The translations under genes were made by a program, and so were the position numbers. From Microbacterium aerolatum (lineage in GTDB: Bacteria; Actinomycetota; Actinomycetes; Actinomycetales; Microbacteriaceae): 64,000 nucleotides of DNA. Below, one piece after another: positions 1 through 9,697 of this stretch (position 1 is its first letter; each line of letters begins with the position of its first letter). The DNA lies in contig NZ_BJUW01000002.1 in assembly GCF_007988825.1 (NCBI RefSeq), forward strand, positions 124,001-188,000. The letters run 5' to 3'. The notes under the pieces are model-generated. The model searched no databases. It had not been told where the DNA came from and was given only the letters and a program-made list of their open reading frames with translations.

Positions 1-680
1 CCGACGAGGTCGCGCTCGACGAGCGCCCCGGCCAACGCTGTCACGTCGTCCAGAACGGCATCCGCATCGGCGAGCGCGTCACGGTCGTGCGCGCCGCTGA
101 GCACACCGGCGACGAAGCCGGCACCGGCGCGGCGGCCCGACTCGACGTCGCTGCTCGTGTCGCCGACGACTGCGACGGCCTGCACCGAAGGCGTGCCGGT
201 GCGAAGGAGCGCGGTGAGCACGAGGTCAGGAGCGGGCCGGCCGCGACCCGCGTCGACCGGGGACAGCGCGAGGTCGATGAGCTCGTGCCAGCCGAGCGCG
301 TCGATCAGCGCGTCACGGGTCACCGGTGCGAAGCCGGTGGTCAGAGCGACCTTGAGCCCGGCGTCGCGGAGTCCGACGATCGCCTCGGCCGCGCCGGGGA
401 TCTCCAGGACGCCCTGCTCGGCGATGATCTCGGAATAGGCGGCCTCGAACGCCGCGGTCGCGGCGATGGCCGCGGCGACGTCACCGCCGGCGAGGTGCGT
501 GAAGACGTCGATCTTCGACATCCCCATGGTGTCGCGGACGTACTGCAGAGCCTGCGGCCACGGCATCCGATCCGCGACGCCGGTGCGTTCGGCCGCGCGC
601 TGGAAGGCCTGCTCGACCACGCCGTCATCGCGGACGGTCGTTCCTGCCATGTCGAGGACGACGAGTTCGATGGCGGTCAT
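1..680 (-). CDS. Phosphonatase-like HAD hydrolase, 3' end outside window
   Basis: This is a cytoplasmic haloacid dehalogenase-fold hydrolase, read here for 226 residues before the window edge cuts off its C-terminus. Motif I is LDMAGTT at residues 9-15 and the late acidic motif is VGDTSSD. An MGMSKID stretch (Lys56) aligns with the region holding the Schiff-base lysine of phosphonoacetaldehyde hydrolase PhnX, so C-P bond cleavage of phosphonoacetaldehyde or a close analogue is the likely reaction. The ATG overlaps the stop of the upstream FAD oxidoreductase by 4 bp (ATGA), so the two are translationally coupled. That pairing is the known association of the PhnX-like family (TIGR03351) with FAD oxidoreductases of TIGR03364. 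The exact substrate is inferred, not shown. Confidence 0.82.
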   Translation of the reverse strand, partial: MTAIELVVLDMAGTTVRDDGVVEQAFQRAAERTGVADRMPWPQALQYVRDTMGMSKIDVFTHLAGGDVAAAIAATAAFEAAYSEIIAEQGVLEIPGAAEAIVGLRDAGLKVALTTGFAPVTRDALIDALGWHELIDLALSPVDAGRGRPAPDLVLTALLRTGTPSVQAVAVVGDTSSDVESGRRAGAGFVAGVLSGAHDRDALADADAVLDDVTALAGALVERDLV

Positions 681-1831
681 GATTCTCCTCCTGGTGCGAG
701 CTGTGGGGCCCGTTCGATTGCTGTTCGAAGCGTGTGCTCGGCAAGGCCGAGACCACAGGTCATGCCGATGCCGGTGGTCGCAGCGATCACGTGCAGGCCG
801 GGTTCCGGCTCCTCGATGAGGAACTCATCCGGCCCGGATGCGTAGACGCCCTGCCATCGCTCGATCACGCGGATGCTGTCCATCTCGAACAGCGCACGCG
901 CTTCTTCGAGGAAGGCATCGAACGCGGCTTCCGGCTGGAACGGACCGGGCTGGATCGCGCGGCGGTGCGAGTCGCCGAGTATGAGCGTGCCGTCCGGCAG
1001 CTGCGTGTACATCTGATTCAGATCGAGCGCGGCGAGATCGGGGCGTTCGGCGTGCATCCGCTCGCGCAGCGCGGCGGTCTCGGCGTAGCCACCGAACCGG
1101 CCGTAGCGCAGCAGCGACCAGCCCGTGAGGAGCGGCGCCTCGAGTGCGCGCGGCATCGTCGCGCTGACTCGCATCATGTCGAGGGCGCAGCGGATGACGC
1201 CGACCTGCTCTGCGAGATCGGGAAGGAGCTGGTCGATGTCGTGTCCGATCGCGACGACGACCCGGCCGGCGTCGATCGCGCCGCGCGTGGTCTCGACGCG
1301 GATGCCGGACACCGCTGTGACGGCGGTACGGAAGCGGAATTCGACCCCGAGTGCGGTCAGGTGACGCACGATCGCGCCGACGGCTTCGCGCGGGTCGGTC
1401 TGCAGGTCGGACTCGATGTGCGCACCTCCGACGACGGCACCCGCGCGCAGCGGGGCACGGTGCCGCAGCTCTCCGGCGGTCAGCATCCGAACGCCGCCGT
1501 CCACGGAGGCGCGCTCGAGCACCGCGAGCTCGTCGATGCGGCTTGCAGCGATCAGGGTTCCGGATTCCCGCAGCCAGAATCCGGCGTCCGTCGACAGACG
1601 CAGCCATGTCTCCCGCGCGGTATCTGCGAAGTCACGGGCGAGGCCGGTCTGGGCGCCGATGCACAGGTGGCCGAAGTTGCGGATCGTCGCGCCGACCGGC
1701 GATGCCGTGCGATCGACGACGATCACGCGCAGACCACGACGCACGGCGGCGTATGCCGCGCCGAGACCGACGATGCCGGCGCCGACGACCACGAGATCAG
1801 CGGTATCTGAGGCCACGGAGTGACGCGACAT
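677..1831 (-). CDS. FAD-dependent oxidoreductase, phosphonate-associated (TIGR03364-like)
   Basis: A 384-residue DAO-family (D-amino acid oxidase fold) flavoprotein. The N-terminal dinucleotide motif VGAGIVGLGAAYAA lies near residue 15, followed by an acidic VVDR at the end of beta-2. The C-terminal ATTGIGMTCGLGLAEH segment is the second FAD contact. The ATG at 1831 was chosen over an in-frame start 33 bp upstream because GAAAGG lies 5 nt before it. Coupled to the PhnX-like hydrolase, it probably oxidises an amino- or N-alkyl-aminophosphonate to phosphonoacetaldehyde, which the hydrolase would then cleave. The family assignment is firm; the substrate is inferred from the neighbour. Confidence 0.85.
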   Translation of the reverse strand: MSRHSVASDTADLVVVGAGIVGLGAAYAAVRRGLRVIVVDRTASPVGATIRNFGHLCIGAQTGLARDFADTARETWLRLSTDAGFWLRESGTLIAASRIDELAVLERASVDGGVRMLTAGELRHRAPLRAGAVVGGAHIESDLQTDPREAVGAIVRHLTALGVEFRFRTAVTAVSGIRVETTRGAIDAGRVVVAIGHDIDQLLPDLAEQVGVIRCALDMMRVSATMPRALEAPLLTGWSLLRYGRFGGYAETAALRERMHAERPDLAALDLNQMYTQLPDGTLILGDSHRRAIQPGPFQPEAAFDAFLEEARALFEMDSIRVIERWQGVYASGPDEFLIEEPEPGLHVIAATTGIGMTCGLGLAEHTLRTAIERAPQLAPGGES

Positions 1832-1915
1832 GATGGCCTTTCGGTGCGAGGGATCGAAATCCACTGTCGCACCGGAAATCTCGCGTCTCGGGCCGAACCC
1901 GGAAGAGTTTGCCTC

Positions 1916-1957
1916 GCGTTCACCTGAGATTCCACGGCGCTCTCAGCGGGTGAACGC
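1916..1957. promoter_or_regulatory. Spaced inverted repeat upstream of the phosphonate-type operon
   Basis: GCGTTCACC (1916-1924) and GGTGAACGC (1949-1957) are perfect 9-bp inverted arms, with a partly complementary TGAG/CTCA just inside. It lies about 85 bp before the oxidoreductase start and after the histidine-kinase terminator, so it may be an operator for this operon. No adjacent dedicated regulator is visible, and no clear -35/-10 pair was found. Confidence 0.45.
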
Positions 1958-1995
1958 ACGCTGAACGAGCAGCCGGAACGCTCTGCCGCGGGCAG

Positions 1996-2038
1996 AAAAA
2001 ACCGCGAGCGTGGCGATCAGATCTCACACGCCCGCGGT
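1996..2038 (-). terminator. Rho-independent terminator after the histidine kinase gene
   Basis: On the minus strand a 12-bp stem (11 of 12 paired; arms at 2027-2038 and 2001-2012) with a 14-nt loop is followed directly by six T residues. It lies about 120 nt after the kinase stop and separates that gene from the phosphonate-type operon. Confidence 0.75.
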
Positions 2039-2161
2039 CAGCGCTGGGGACGCTATTTCTGGGGTACTACCGAAGCTAGAACTTGTCATTGCAGGTCATA
2101 AGCAACCAAGGTCGACAATGTGTTGGACTTTCGTCCAGATCCCATGCGAGGGTGCTCGGGC

Positions 2162-3304
2162 TCAGGCGATCGGCAGACGGGCGGACACCCGCCACTGGCC
2201 GTCGACCGCCTCGGCGCTGAACTCGCCGCTTGCGCCGATCACACGCTCGGCCATGCGGTTGAGGCCGGTTCCACTGGAGGGCAGGTCTCGCCGGGGAGTC
2301 GCCGGAAGCGGGCTGCGGATCGAGAGCGCAGCCGACTCGTCATCGACATCGAGTCGGATGCTGACTTCCCCCGGCCCCGCGTGCTTGAGGATGTTCGTCG
2401 CGGACTCGCGGACGATTCGCGCCAGGACGATCTCGGCGATGCGAGGAAGACGCGTGTCGCGCGGGTCACCCGTGCTGACGACGGGGTGCCCGGCGGATTC
2501 GATCTCGGATCGCGCCTCGTCGACGGCTTCTGCGAGGTCGCCGGTCTGAACCGCCGAGGTGCGCGGGCCGTCATCGGCGAGCTCGATCACGAAGCGCAGA
2601 TCGGCCATCGCCTTCTTGGCGGCCGTGCGGATCGCCTCTTGCGAGTCACGGCTGATGTCGGGATCGTCGAGCATCTGGACATGCAACGCCACGACGGTGA
2701 GGTGGTGGGCGATGCTGTCGTGAAGCTCGCCGGCGATCCATCGCCGCTCGGCGAGTACTGCTTCTTTCTCCTGCTCCGCCTGGATCACGAGCTGTTCTTC
2801 CAGACGATGGCCCCGGGCTGAGGCCATCCGCAACGCGAAGCCGATGACACCAGCCACAGTGGCGATGATCAGATAAATGCCGACGTTGACTGGGATTCCC
2901 AGATCGCCATAGGCGACGATCCCGGTCGCCACGAGGAAGGCACCCACGTACACGAGGATCAGCGCACTTTGCCCGAGCCGCATCACAAGGCCGACGCCGA
3001 CAGACGCCGCCAGGATCACCCCGAACTCCGTGTTCGTGACGAACGACAACGTGAACACGATGCCCAGCGCGGCGACAGCGATCCAAGGCGACCAGAGGAA
3101 CAGCGCGAAGACCGCAGTGGTCGCGATGCTGAGGAGCGATTGGGGTAGATCGATATCAGGGTTGAAGGCGAGATTGAAGATGTCGACGGCTATGAGAATG
3201 CCAAGGACCACCAGGATCGCAATGCGTTCGAGTAGGTTCAGCGACTCTGCCCTCGCCAATCGGAGAACCCCGGGATCCTCCCCATTCGACCGACTTCGGG
3301 CCAT
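2162..3304 (-). CDS. Sensor histidine kinase, NarX/LiaS type (HisKA_3)
   Basis: A 380-residue membrane sensor kinase. Residues about 25-160 form five to six hydrophobic segments with little extracytoplasmic sequence, so it probably senses within the membrane. A short coiled linker leads to the dimerisation/phosphoacceptor motif ELHDSIAHH with His195. The C-terminal HATPase_c domain shows the ATNILKHAG N-box and the SGTGLNRM G-box. The start at 3304 is preceded by AGGAGA about 10 nt upstream. The gene is divergent from a NarL-family response regulator, its obvious partner. The signal is unknown; the fold resembles kinases for cell-envelope or antibiotic stress, but nothing here proves that. 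Confidence 0.9.
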   Translation of the reverse strand: MARSRSNGEDPGVLRLARAESLNLLERIAILVVLGILIAVDIFNLAFNPDIDLPQSLLSIATTAVFALFLWSPWIAVAALGIVFTLSFVTNTEFGVILAASVGVGLVMRLGQSALILVYVGAFLVATGIVAYGDLGIPVNVGIYLIIATVAGVIGFALRMASARGHRLEEQLVIQAEQEKEAVLAERRWIAGELHDSIAHHLTVVALHVQMLDDPDISRDSQEAIRTAAKKAMADLRFVIELADDGPRTSAVQTGDLAEAVDEARSEIESAGHPVVSTGDPRDTRLPRIAEIVLARIVRESATNILKHAGPGEVSIRLDVDDESAALSIRSPLPATPRRDLPSSGTGLNRMAERVIGASGEFSAEAVDGQWRVSARLPIA

Positions 3305-3502
3305 AGCTTTATTATCTCCTATTCGCCAGGTACTCTAGCGAATGATGCCAAGGGCACGCGCGAGCTGCTCCCAAAAGGTCATAGTGTTCACCACCTAGAT
3401 TAGGTCTTACGTCGGATGTCTGTATTCATCCTCTCGGTAAGCTCCAGCGTGCACATCTGACTACCGTTCACTCTTTGATAGCCAAACGTCTACATTGGCG
3501 CC

Positions 3503-3526
3503 ATGGGCAGTTCTGCCCGCCGTTAG
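3503..3526 (+). promoter_or_regulatory. Leader palindrome and 7-codon open frame before the response regulator
   Basis: GGGCAGTTCTGCCC (3505-3518) is a perfect palindrome 17 nt before the regulator ATG. It lies inside an ATG-to-TAG frame of seven codons, in frame with the regulator but closed by TAG. It may be an operator or a small translated leader; it could also be chance. Confidence 0.25.
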
Positions 3527-3535
3527 GCTTCCCAC

Positions 3536-4192
<657 letters not shown>

Positions 4193-4201
4193 CCGACGAG
4201 G

Positions 4202-5068
4202 TCATCCGGCGAGCAGGACGATTCCTGCCACCACCACGCCTGCTGCCGCCAGCCGCGCGGCGGGCCTGCTCTCCTTCAGGACGAACACGCCGAAGAGACT
4301 CACCAGCACCACGCTCACCTCACGCAGCGGGGCGACGAGCGCCACGGGCGCGATCGACACTGCGACGAGGATGAGGATGTACGACAGCGGCGAGAGGAAC
4401 CCGAAGACGAGCACGCGACGCCACTGGAATCTGGCGAACGCGGCCGTCTCGCGCCACCGTCGGCGCAGCATCACGGAGTAGACGAGGATCTCCATGACGC
4501 AGGTGCCGACCATGTACGGCACCGGGGCGAGATCCCATTCGCGAACGGCGTGGGTGTCCCAGATCGTGTAGGTCGCGATCGCGACGCCGGTCAACAGCCC
4601 GAAGACGATCGACGGGTCGAGCCCGCGCTCGCGCTCGCCTCGCGGCGCCCGGTCGACGAGTCCGAGGGCGACCACTCCGACGATGATCGCCAGAACTCCG
4701 GCGAGCGCCCAGCCCGAGGGCCGCTCACCCAACAGCACGATGGCGGCGATCACGGCGAGGAACGGTCCGCTCCCCCGCGCTGTCGCGTACACCGTGGAGA
4801 GATTGCCGACCCGGTAGCCGTGCTGCAGCACGAGCATGTAGGCCACGTGCAGCACGCCCGAGACCCCGACGCCGATCAGGAAGCCTGTCCAGTCGCTCTC
4901 ACCCATGCCGCCGGTGAACGGGATCGCGACGCCCCAGATGACGGCGCCGGCGACGGCTCCGCACCATAGGAACGGGATGCCGGCACGGCTGATGCCGTGG
5001 GCGAGGATGTTCCACACCGCGTGCGTGACGGCGGCGGAGAAGACGAGGACGAGAGCGAATGCCGACAT
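4202..5068 (-). CDS. EamA/DMT-family transporter
   Basis: A 288-residue integral membrane protein with about ten hydrophobic helices arranged as two EamA repeats, typical length for the drug/metabolite transporter superfamily. The second repeat ends with PLREVSVVLVSLFG and a basic/alanine-rich last helix. It is convergent with the response regulator, with 9 bp between stops, and divergent from the M18 peptidase gene. DMT proteins usually export metabolites, amino acids or toxins; the substrate cannot be read from sequence. Confidence 0.85.
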   Translation of the reverse strand: MSAFALVLVFSAAVTHAVWNILAHGISRAGIPFLWCGAVAGAVIWGVAIPFTGGMGESDWTGFLIGVGVSGVLHVAYMLVLQHGYRVGNLSTVYATARGSGPFLAVIAAIVLLGERPSGWALAGVLAIIVGVVALGLVDRAPRGERERGLDPSIVFGLLTGVAIATYTIWDTHAVREWDLAPVPYMVGTCVMEILVYSVMLRRRWRETAAFARFQWRRVLVFGFLSPLSYILILVAVSIAPVALVAPLREVSVVLVSLFGVFVLKESRPAARLAAAGVVVAGIVLLAG

Positions 5069-5273
5069 GAGAGCCTTCTGTCCGTCGGCGGGCGCGACGA
5101 ACGGGCTCCTCCGGGCTTTTGTCCTGTCAGATGACGGCCGTCTGCGAAGACGAACCGTGGTGCCGCTCGGACCAGTCGGGCGTGAGCCCCGGAACCCTAG
5201 GCACTGTCGAGCGTCACCCTAACACCACGGTGTGAACGCGCGGCGTCCAGCGGTCGCGGATACGATCGAACCC

Positions 5274-6554
5274 ATGGTCGTCACCGCCGCAGCTCTCTCC
5301 CACGTCGAGGATCTCGCCGACTTCGTCGCCGCCTCCCCTTCGAGTTACCACGCCGCCGCCGAGGTGGCCCGCCGCCTCGAGGATGCCGGTTTCGTCCGTC
5401 TCGAGGAAGACGATGAGTGGCCCGCGCAGCCCGGCGGCCGTTTCGTCGTGGTTCGGGACGGCGCTGTCATCGCGTGGGTGGCCCCCAAGGACGCCGCACC
5501 CACGACACCGGCGCAGATCTTCGGTGCGCACACCGACTCCCCCGGCTTCAAGCTCAAGCCCCAGCCGACGACCGGGTCCCGCGGCTGGCTGCAAGCAGGC
5601 GTCGAGATCTACGGCGGGCCCCTCCTGAATTCGTGGCTCGATCGCGAACTCCGACTGGCCGGCCGGCTCGCCCTCGCCGACGGACGCGTCGTCCTCGCCG
5701 ACACGGGAGCCCTCCTGCGTCTGCCCCAGCTCGCCGTCCACCTCGACCGCGAGGCGAACAAGGCGCTCACCCTCGACAGGCAGCTGCAGACCCAGCCGGT
5801 GTGGGGCCTCGGCGACCCCCTCGAGGAGGATCTGATCGGCGAGCTGGCTTCGTCGGCGGGTGTGAACGCCGCCGATGTGCGCGGCTTCGACGCGGTCGTC
5901 GCGGACTCCGCTCGCGGTGCCGTCTTCGGCAAGGACGACGCCTTCTTCGCGAGCGGACGTCTGGACGACCTGGCATCCGTGCACGCCGGCGTGGTCGCGT
6001 TGGCCGACGCGTCGAAGGCCCCGGATCGCATCGCCGTCCTCGCGGCGTTCGACCATGAGGAGCTCGGCTCCGCCTCGCGCTCGGGGGCGGCCGGCCCGTT
6101 CCTCGAAGACATCCTGTCCCGCGTGTACGCCGGTCTCGGGGCGGATGCCACCGAGCAGCGACGCGCGTTCGCGGCATCCTGGCACCTGTCCAGCGACGTC
6201 GGCCACTCGGTGCACCCGAACTACGCCTTCAAGCACGACCCGGTCGTCCAGCCGCTGCTCGGTTCCGGGCCGATCCTGAAGATCAACGCCAACCAGCGCT
6301 ACGCGACGGATGCCGTCGGGTCCGCCGCGTGGGCGCAGTGGTGCCAGACGGCAGGGGTCGCGTCGCAGGAGTTCGTCTCGAACAACACCGTGCCGTGCGG
6401 CTCGACGATCGGCCCGATCACGGCCACCCGTCTCGGCATCCGCACGGTGGATGTCGGCATCCCGATCCTGTCGATGCACTCCGCTCGCGAGCTCGCCGGG
6501 GTCAGCGATCTGCACGACCTGACCCGCGTGGCGGAGGCGTTCTTCTCGGCCTGA
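5274..6554 (+). CDS. M18-family metal-dependent aminopeptidase
   Basis: A 426-residue cytosolic dinuclear zinc aminopeptidase, usual length for M18 (aspartyl aminopeptidase/DNPEP-like; bacterial PepC/ApeB type). Metal and catalytic motifs are visible in order: GAHTDSPG (first His and Asp), GRLDDLASV (bridging Asp), FDHEELGS (catalytic Glu and metal Glu), DVGHSVHPN, and SMHSARE near the end (last His). It should release N-terminal, often acidic, residues from peptides. The ATG at 5274 is preferred; an in-frame GTG 42 bp upstream would add a non-conserved basic leader. Confidence 0.92.
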   Translation: MVVTAAALSHVEDLADFVAASPSSYHAAAEVARRLEDAGFVRLEEDDEWPAQPGGRFVVVRDGAVIAWVAPKDAAPTTPAQIFGAHTDSPGFKLKPQPTTGSRGWLQAGVEIYGGPLLNSWLDRELRLAGRLALADGRVVLADTGALLRLPQLAVHLDREANKALTLDRQLQTQPVWGLGDPLEEDLIGELASSAGVNAADVRGFDAVVADSARGAVFGKDDAFFASGRLDDLASVHAGVVALADASKAPDRIAVLAAFDHEELGSASRSGAAGPFLEDILSRVYAGLGADATEQRRAFAASWHLSSDVGHSVHPNYAFKHDPVVQPLLGSGPILKINANQRYATDAVGSAAWAQWCQTAGVASQEFVSNNTVPCGSTIGPITATRLGIRTVDVGIPILSMHSARELAGVSDLHDLTRVAEAFFSA

Positions 6555-6587
6555 TGCCCGTCTTCGGGCCGAGAGCAGGAGGATGCA

Positions 6588-7421
6588 GTGGGAATCGCTC
6601 TCGCACTCGCATCCGCTGTCGTCTACGGACTGGTCGACTTCGCCGGCGGCATCCTGTCACGGCGCGTTCACTATGCGTTCGTGGCCTGGGTGGGCCAGGT
6701 CGGCGGTCTGGTCTGCGCATTCGCCGTCGCGCTCATCGTTCCCGCCACGCAGGTCGAGGCGACTGATCTCGCGTGGGGCGCTCTCTCCGGGATCGGAAGC
6801 GCTGTCACGATGCTCTTCCTCAACCGGGGACTGTCACGCGGAGCGATGAGCACAGTGCTGCCGATCAGTGCCGTCACCGGCGTCGCACTGTCCGTTCTAG
6901 CCGGTGTGGTGTTTCTCGGCGAACAGCCGTCTGTTCTTGCATGGGCGGGTTTCATCGTCGTGCTCCCGGCGCTGTGGCTCGTTTCCCGAGGTCGAAGGAC
7001 AGACGGCGCGCAGCCTGATGCGGTGCGCGACGGGCTCATCGCAAGTGCCGGTGTCGCCGTGCAATACGTCGGGCTGGGGATGGCAGGGCCCGAGAGCGGC
7101 CTGTGGGCAGTGGCGGCAGGCCGGGTCGCCGCCGTGATCGTGCTGAGTCCGTCGGCATTCCGTATCCGACACATCCAGCGGTTCCGATGGGCCGACGCGG
7201 GCAAAGCGCTGACGATCGGAGCGGGCGCGGCGATCGGCCTCACGCTGTACCTCCTCGCAACCCGTGAGGAGTTGCTCGCCGTCGCGGTGACGCTGGCATC
7301 GCTCTATCCCGCGATTCCGGTGCTGCTCGGCGTCTTCGTGCTGCATGAGCGGTGCACCCGACGTCAGATCGTCGGCCTGGTCGGCGCGGCGCTCGCGGTG
7401 GTGCTGCTCAGCTCCGCGTAG
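6588..7421 (+). CDS. EamA/DMT-family transporter (second copy type)
   Basis: A 277-residue membrane protein of about ten helices, two EamA repeats. The GTG at 6588 was chosen because AGGAGG lies 5 nt before it; the nearby ATG at 6583 is in another frame. It follows the M18 peptidase by 33 bp in the same direction and precedes an NCS1 permease by 15 bp. It is not closely similar by eye to the DMT protein at 4202-5068. Substrate unknown; export of small metabolites is the family's usual role. Confidence 0.85.
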   Translation: MGIALALASAVVYGLVDFAGGILSRRVHYAFVAWVGQVGGLVCAFAVALIVPATQVEATDLAWGALSGIGSAVTMLFLNRGLSRGAMSTVLPISAVTGVALSVLAGVVFLGEQPSVLAWAGFIVVLPALWLVSRGRRTDGAQPDAVRDGLIASAGVAVQYVGLGMAGPESGLWAVAAGRVAAVIVLSPSAFRIRHIQRFRWADAGKALTIGAGAAIGLTLYLLATREELLAVAVTLASLYPAIPVLLGVFVLHERCTRRQIVGLVGAALAVVLLSSA

Positions 7422-7436
7422 TGCCAATATGGGGGC

Positions 7437-8885
7437 ATGTCAGAGAAGATTGCGGCCGGCCCTGCGCTGATCGAGCGCGCCGGCATCGAGATCATCCCCG
7501 AGTCCGACCGGACGGCGAAGCCGCGCGACCTGTTCTGGCCGTGGTTCGCGGCGAACGTGTCGGTGTTCGGCATGTCCTACGGATCGTTCGTGCTCGGGTT
7601 CGGCATCTCGTTCTGGCAGGCGACGCTGGTCTCGGTCATCGGCATCGTCGTCTCGTTCGCGCTGTGCGGGCTGATCGCGATCGCCGGAAAGCGCGGCTCA
7701 GCGCCGACCATGGTCCTCTCCCGCGCGGCGTTCGGCGTGCACGGGCAGAAGGTTCCGGGCATCGTGTCGTGGCTGACCTCGATCGGCTGGGAGACCTTCC
7801 TCGCGATCATGGCGGTGCTCGCCACCGCGACCGTCATCACGCAGCTCGGCGGCGACGGCGACAGCATCGCACTGAAGATCATCGCGACCGTAGTGGTCGC
7901 GGCACTCATCGTCGCGGCATCCGTTCTCGGCTATCACACGATCATGAAGATGCAGTCGGTGCTGACGTGGATCACCGGCGCCGTGACGATCCTGTACGTC
8001 ATCCTGACCATCCCGCACATCGACTTCGCGGCAGTCATGTCACTGCCAGACGGCAACATCGGTGCCGTGATCGGCGCGCTGGTGATGGTGATGACGGGCT
8101 TCGGGCTGGGCTGGATCAACATCGCTGCGGACTGGTCGCGGTATCAGAAGCGCACCGCATCCGACGGCGCGATCGTGTTCTGGAACACGTTCGGCGGCGC
8201 GATCGCACCGGTGCTGCTGGTCGTATTCGGTCTGCTGCTGGCGGGGTCGGATCAGGAGCTGATGGATGCCGTCGGCGCAGACCCGATCGGGGCGCTCGCA
8301 ACACTGCTGCCGATCTGGGTGCTCGTGCCGTTCCTGCTCACTGCCGTGCTGGCGCTCGTCTCAGGTGCGGTGCTCGGCATCTACTCTTCGGGGCTGACGC
8401 TGATCAGCCTCGGTATCCGCATCCCTCGCCCGTCGGCTGCGGCGATCGACGGCGTCATTCTCACGCTGGGAACCATCTGGGTGGTGTTCTTCGCGACCGA
8501 CTTCCTCGGCCCGTTCCAGTCGTTCCTCATCACGCTCGGCGTGCCTCTGGCGTCGTGGGCCGGCATCCTGATCGCTGACATCCTGCGCCGCAGGAAGGAT
8601 TACGACGAGGATGCGCTGTTCGACGCGAAGGGTCGCTACGGCGCGTGGGACTGGACGTCGATCATCACGATGGTCGTCGCGTCGGTGATCGGGTGGGGCT
8701 TCGTGGTCAACAACTTCGCGGCAGAGGCCGCCTGGAACAACTGGCAGGGCTATCTGCTGTTCCTGATCGGCGGGCGTGACGGCGAGTGGGCGTACGCGAA
8801 CCTCGGCGTCTTCTTCGCGCTGGTTCTGTCGTTCCTGGTGACCTGGTTCGCGCGGGCTGCGACGATCCGGCGGCAGGAAGCGTGA
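7437..8885 (+). CDS. NCS1-family nucleobase/cytosine-type permease
   Basis: A 482-residue, 12-helix symporter of the nucleobase:cation symporter-1 family. Typical signs are the soluble N-terminus ending at DLFWPWFAANVSVFGMSYG, and the GFGLGWINIAADWSRYQKR stretch near the middle, which corresponds to the family's conserved helix-6 region. It should take up a purine, pyrimidine, hydantoin or related heterocycle. Its stop overlaps the start of a cysteine hydrolase (GTGA), so transport and a first amide-cleaving step are probably one unit. Confidence 0.88.
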   Translation: MSEKIAAGPALIERAGIEIIPESDRTAKPRDLFWPWFAANVSVFGMSYGSFVLGFGISFWQATLVSVIGIVVSFALCGLIAIAGKRGSAPTMVLSRAAFGVHGQKVPGIVSWLTSIGWETFLAIMAVLATATVITQLGGDGDSIALKIIATVVVAALIVAASVLGYHTIMKMQSVLTWITGAVTILYVILTIPHIDFAAVMSLPDGNIGAVIGALVMVMTGFGLGWINIAADWSRYQKRTASDGAIVFWNTFGGAIAPVLLVVFGLLLAGSDQELMDAVGADPIGALATLLPIWVLVPFLLTAVLALVSGAVLGIYSSGLTLISLGIRIPRPSAAAIDGVILTLGTIWVVFFATDFLGPFQSFLITLGVPLASWAGILIADILRRRKDYDEDALFDAKGRYGAWDWTSIITMVVASVIGWGFVVNNFAAEAAWNNWQGYLLFLIGGRDGEWAYANLGVFFALVLSFLVTWFARAATIRRQEA

Positions 8886-9451
8886 GCAGCGCCCCGGGTC
8901 CTGTAGACGGGACCTGGCTGGTCGTCATCGACCCGCAGAACATCTTCGCCTCGTCCGATTCGGCATGGGGTTCGCCGTTCTTCGCCGAGACCATGCCGCG
9001 GATCCGCTCGCTGGCCGACGCCTTCGGCGGGCGCGTGCTCGTGACCCGCTGGATGCCGACTGCGGACCGGTCCACCTCGTGGGGCGAGTACTTCGAGGCC
9101 TGGCCGTTCGCGGATCAGCCGCCGACGGACGAGCTGTTCGACCTGGTTCCGGATGCCGCCGGGCTTTCGCCGCGGGCGACGCTCGACCTGCCGACGTTCG
9201 GGAAATGGGGCCCGGAGCTGGAGTCGATCGTCGGTCACGGCGGACGCATCGTGCTCGCCGGAGTCTCGACGGACTGCTGCGTGCTCTCCACTGCGCTGGC
9301 CGCGGCGGATGCCGGCGCTCGGGTGACCGTCGTCACGGATGCGTGTGCGGGTTCGACGGCCGAGAACCACGCCGCCGCCGTGCATGTGATGGGGCTGTAT
9401 CCGCCGCAGATCACCCTGGCGACGGCGGCCGAGGTCCTCGCCGGGCGCTGA
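8882..9451 (+). CDS. Isochorismatase-family cysteine hydrolase
   Basis: A 189-residue alpha/beta hydrolase of the isochorismatase/nicotinamidase superfamily. The Asp-Lys-Cys triad is visible: Asp17 in VVIDPQN, Lys in PTFGKWG and Cys in VSTDCCV. The GTG at 8882 overlaps the permease stop by 4 bp; longer in-frame starts would read into the permease C-terminus. Family members cleave nicotinamide, N-carbamoylsarcosine, ureidoacrylate, biuret or isochorismate. Coupling to an NCS1 importer points to an imported amide or ureide. The exact substrate is unassigned. Confidence 0.85.
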   Translation: MSSAPGPVDGTWLVVIDPQNIFASSDSAWGSPFFAETMPRIRSLADAFGGRVLVTRWMPTADRSTSWGEYFEAWPFADQPPTDELFDLVPDAAGLSPRATLDLPTFGKWGPELESIVGHGGRIVLAGVSTDCCVLSTALAAADAGARVTVVTDACAGSTAENHAAAVHVMGLYPPQITLATAAEVLAGR

Positions 9452-9473
9452 GCGTTCGGTCGGTTGAAACTCC

Positions 9474-9682
9474 GGGTCGTTGAGCGGAGCGGCCGGAGGC
9501 CGCGCAGACGAAACGGGTTGAGCGCAGGTGCGAAGCACCGAAGTCGAAACCATCCGTCCACCTGGAGAAGGCTTCGACTCGCTGCGCTCGCTCACCCCGT
9601 TTCGTCTCGCTGACGCTCGCTCAACGACCCGCTGCGGGACCGCCGCGGGACCGCCGAGGGTCCGCTCGCTCAACGACCCGCT
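9474..9682. repeat. Palindromic intergenic repeat, copy 1
   Basis: GGGTCGTTGAGCG (9474-9486) is the exact reverse complement of 9618-9630, and AGACGAAACGGG (9506-9517) is the exact reverse complement of 9596-9607, so the 157-nt core could fold into one long nested hairpin. A further half-unit, GCTCGCTCAACGACCCGCTG, follows at 9663-9682. Related sequence recurs at 15284-15359 and 37421-37614. No coding potential is evident. It fills the space between a hydrolase stop and the convergent MBL-fold gene. Confidence 0.85.
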
Positions 9683-9697
9683 GAGGTCCGCCCGATC

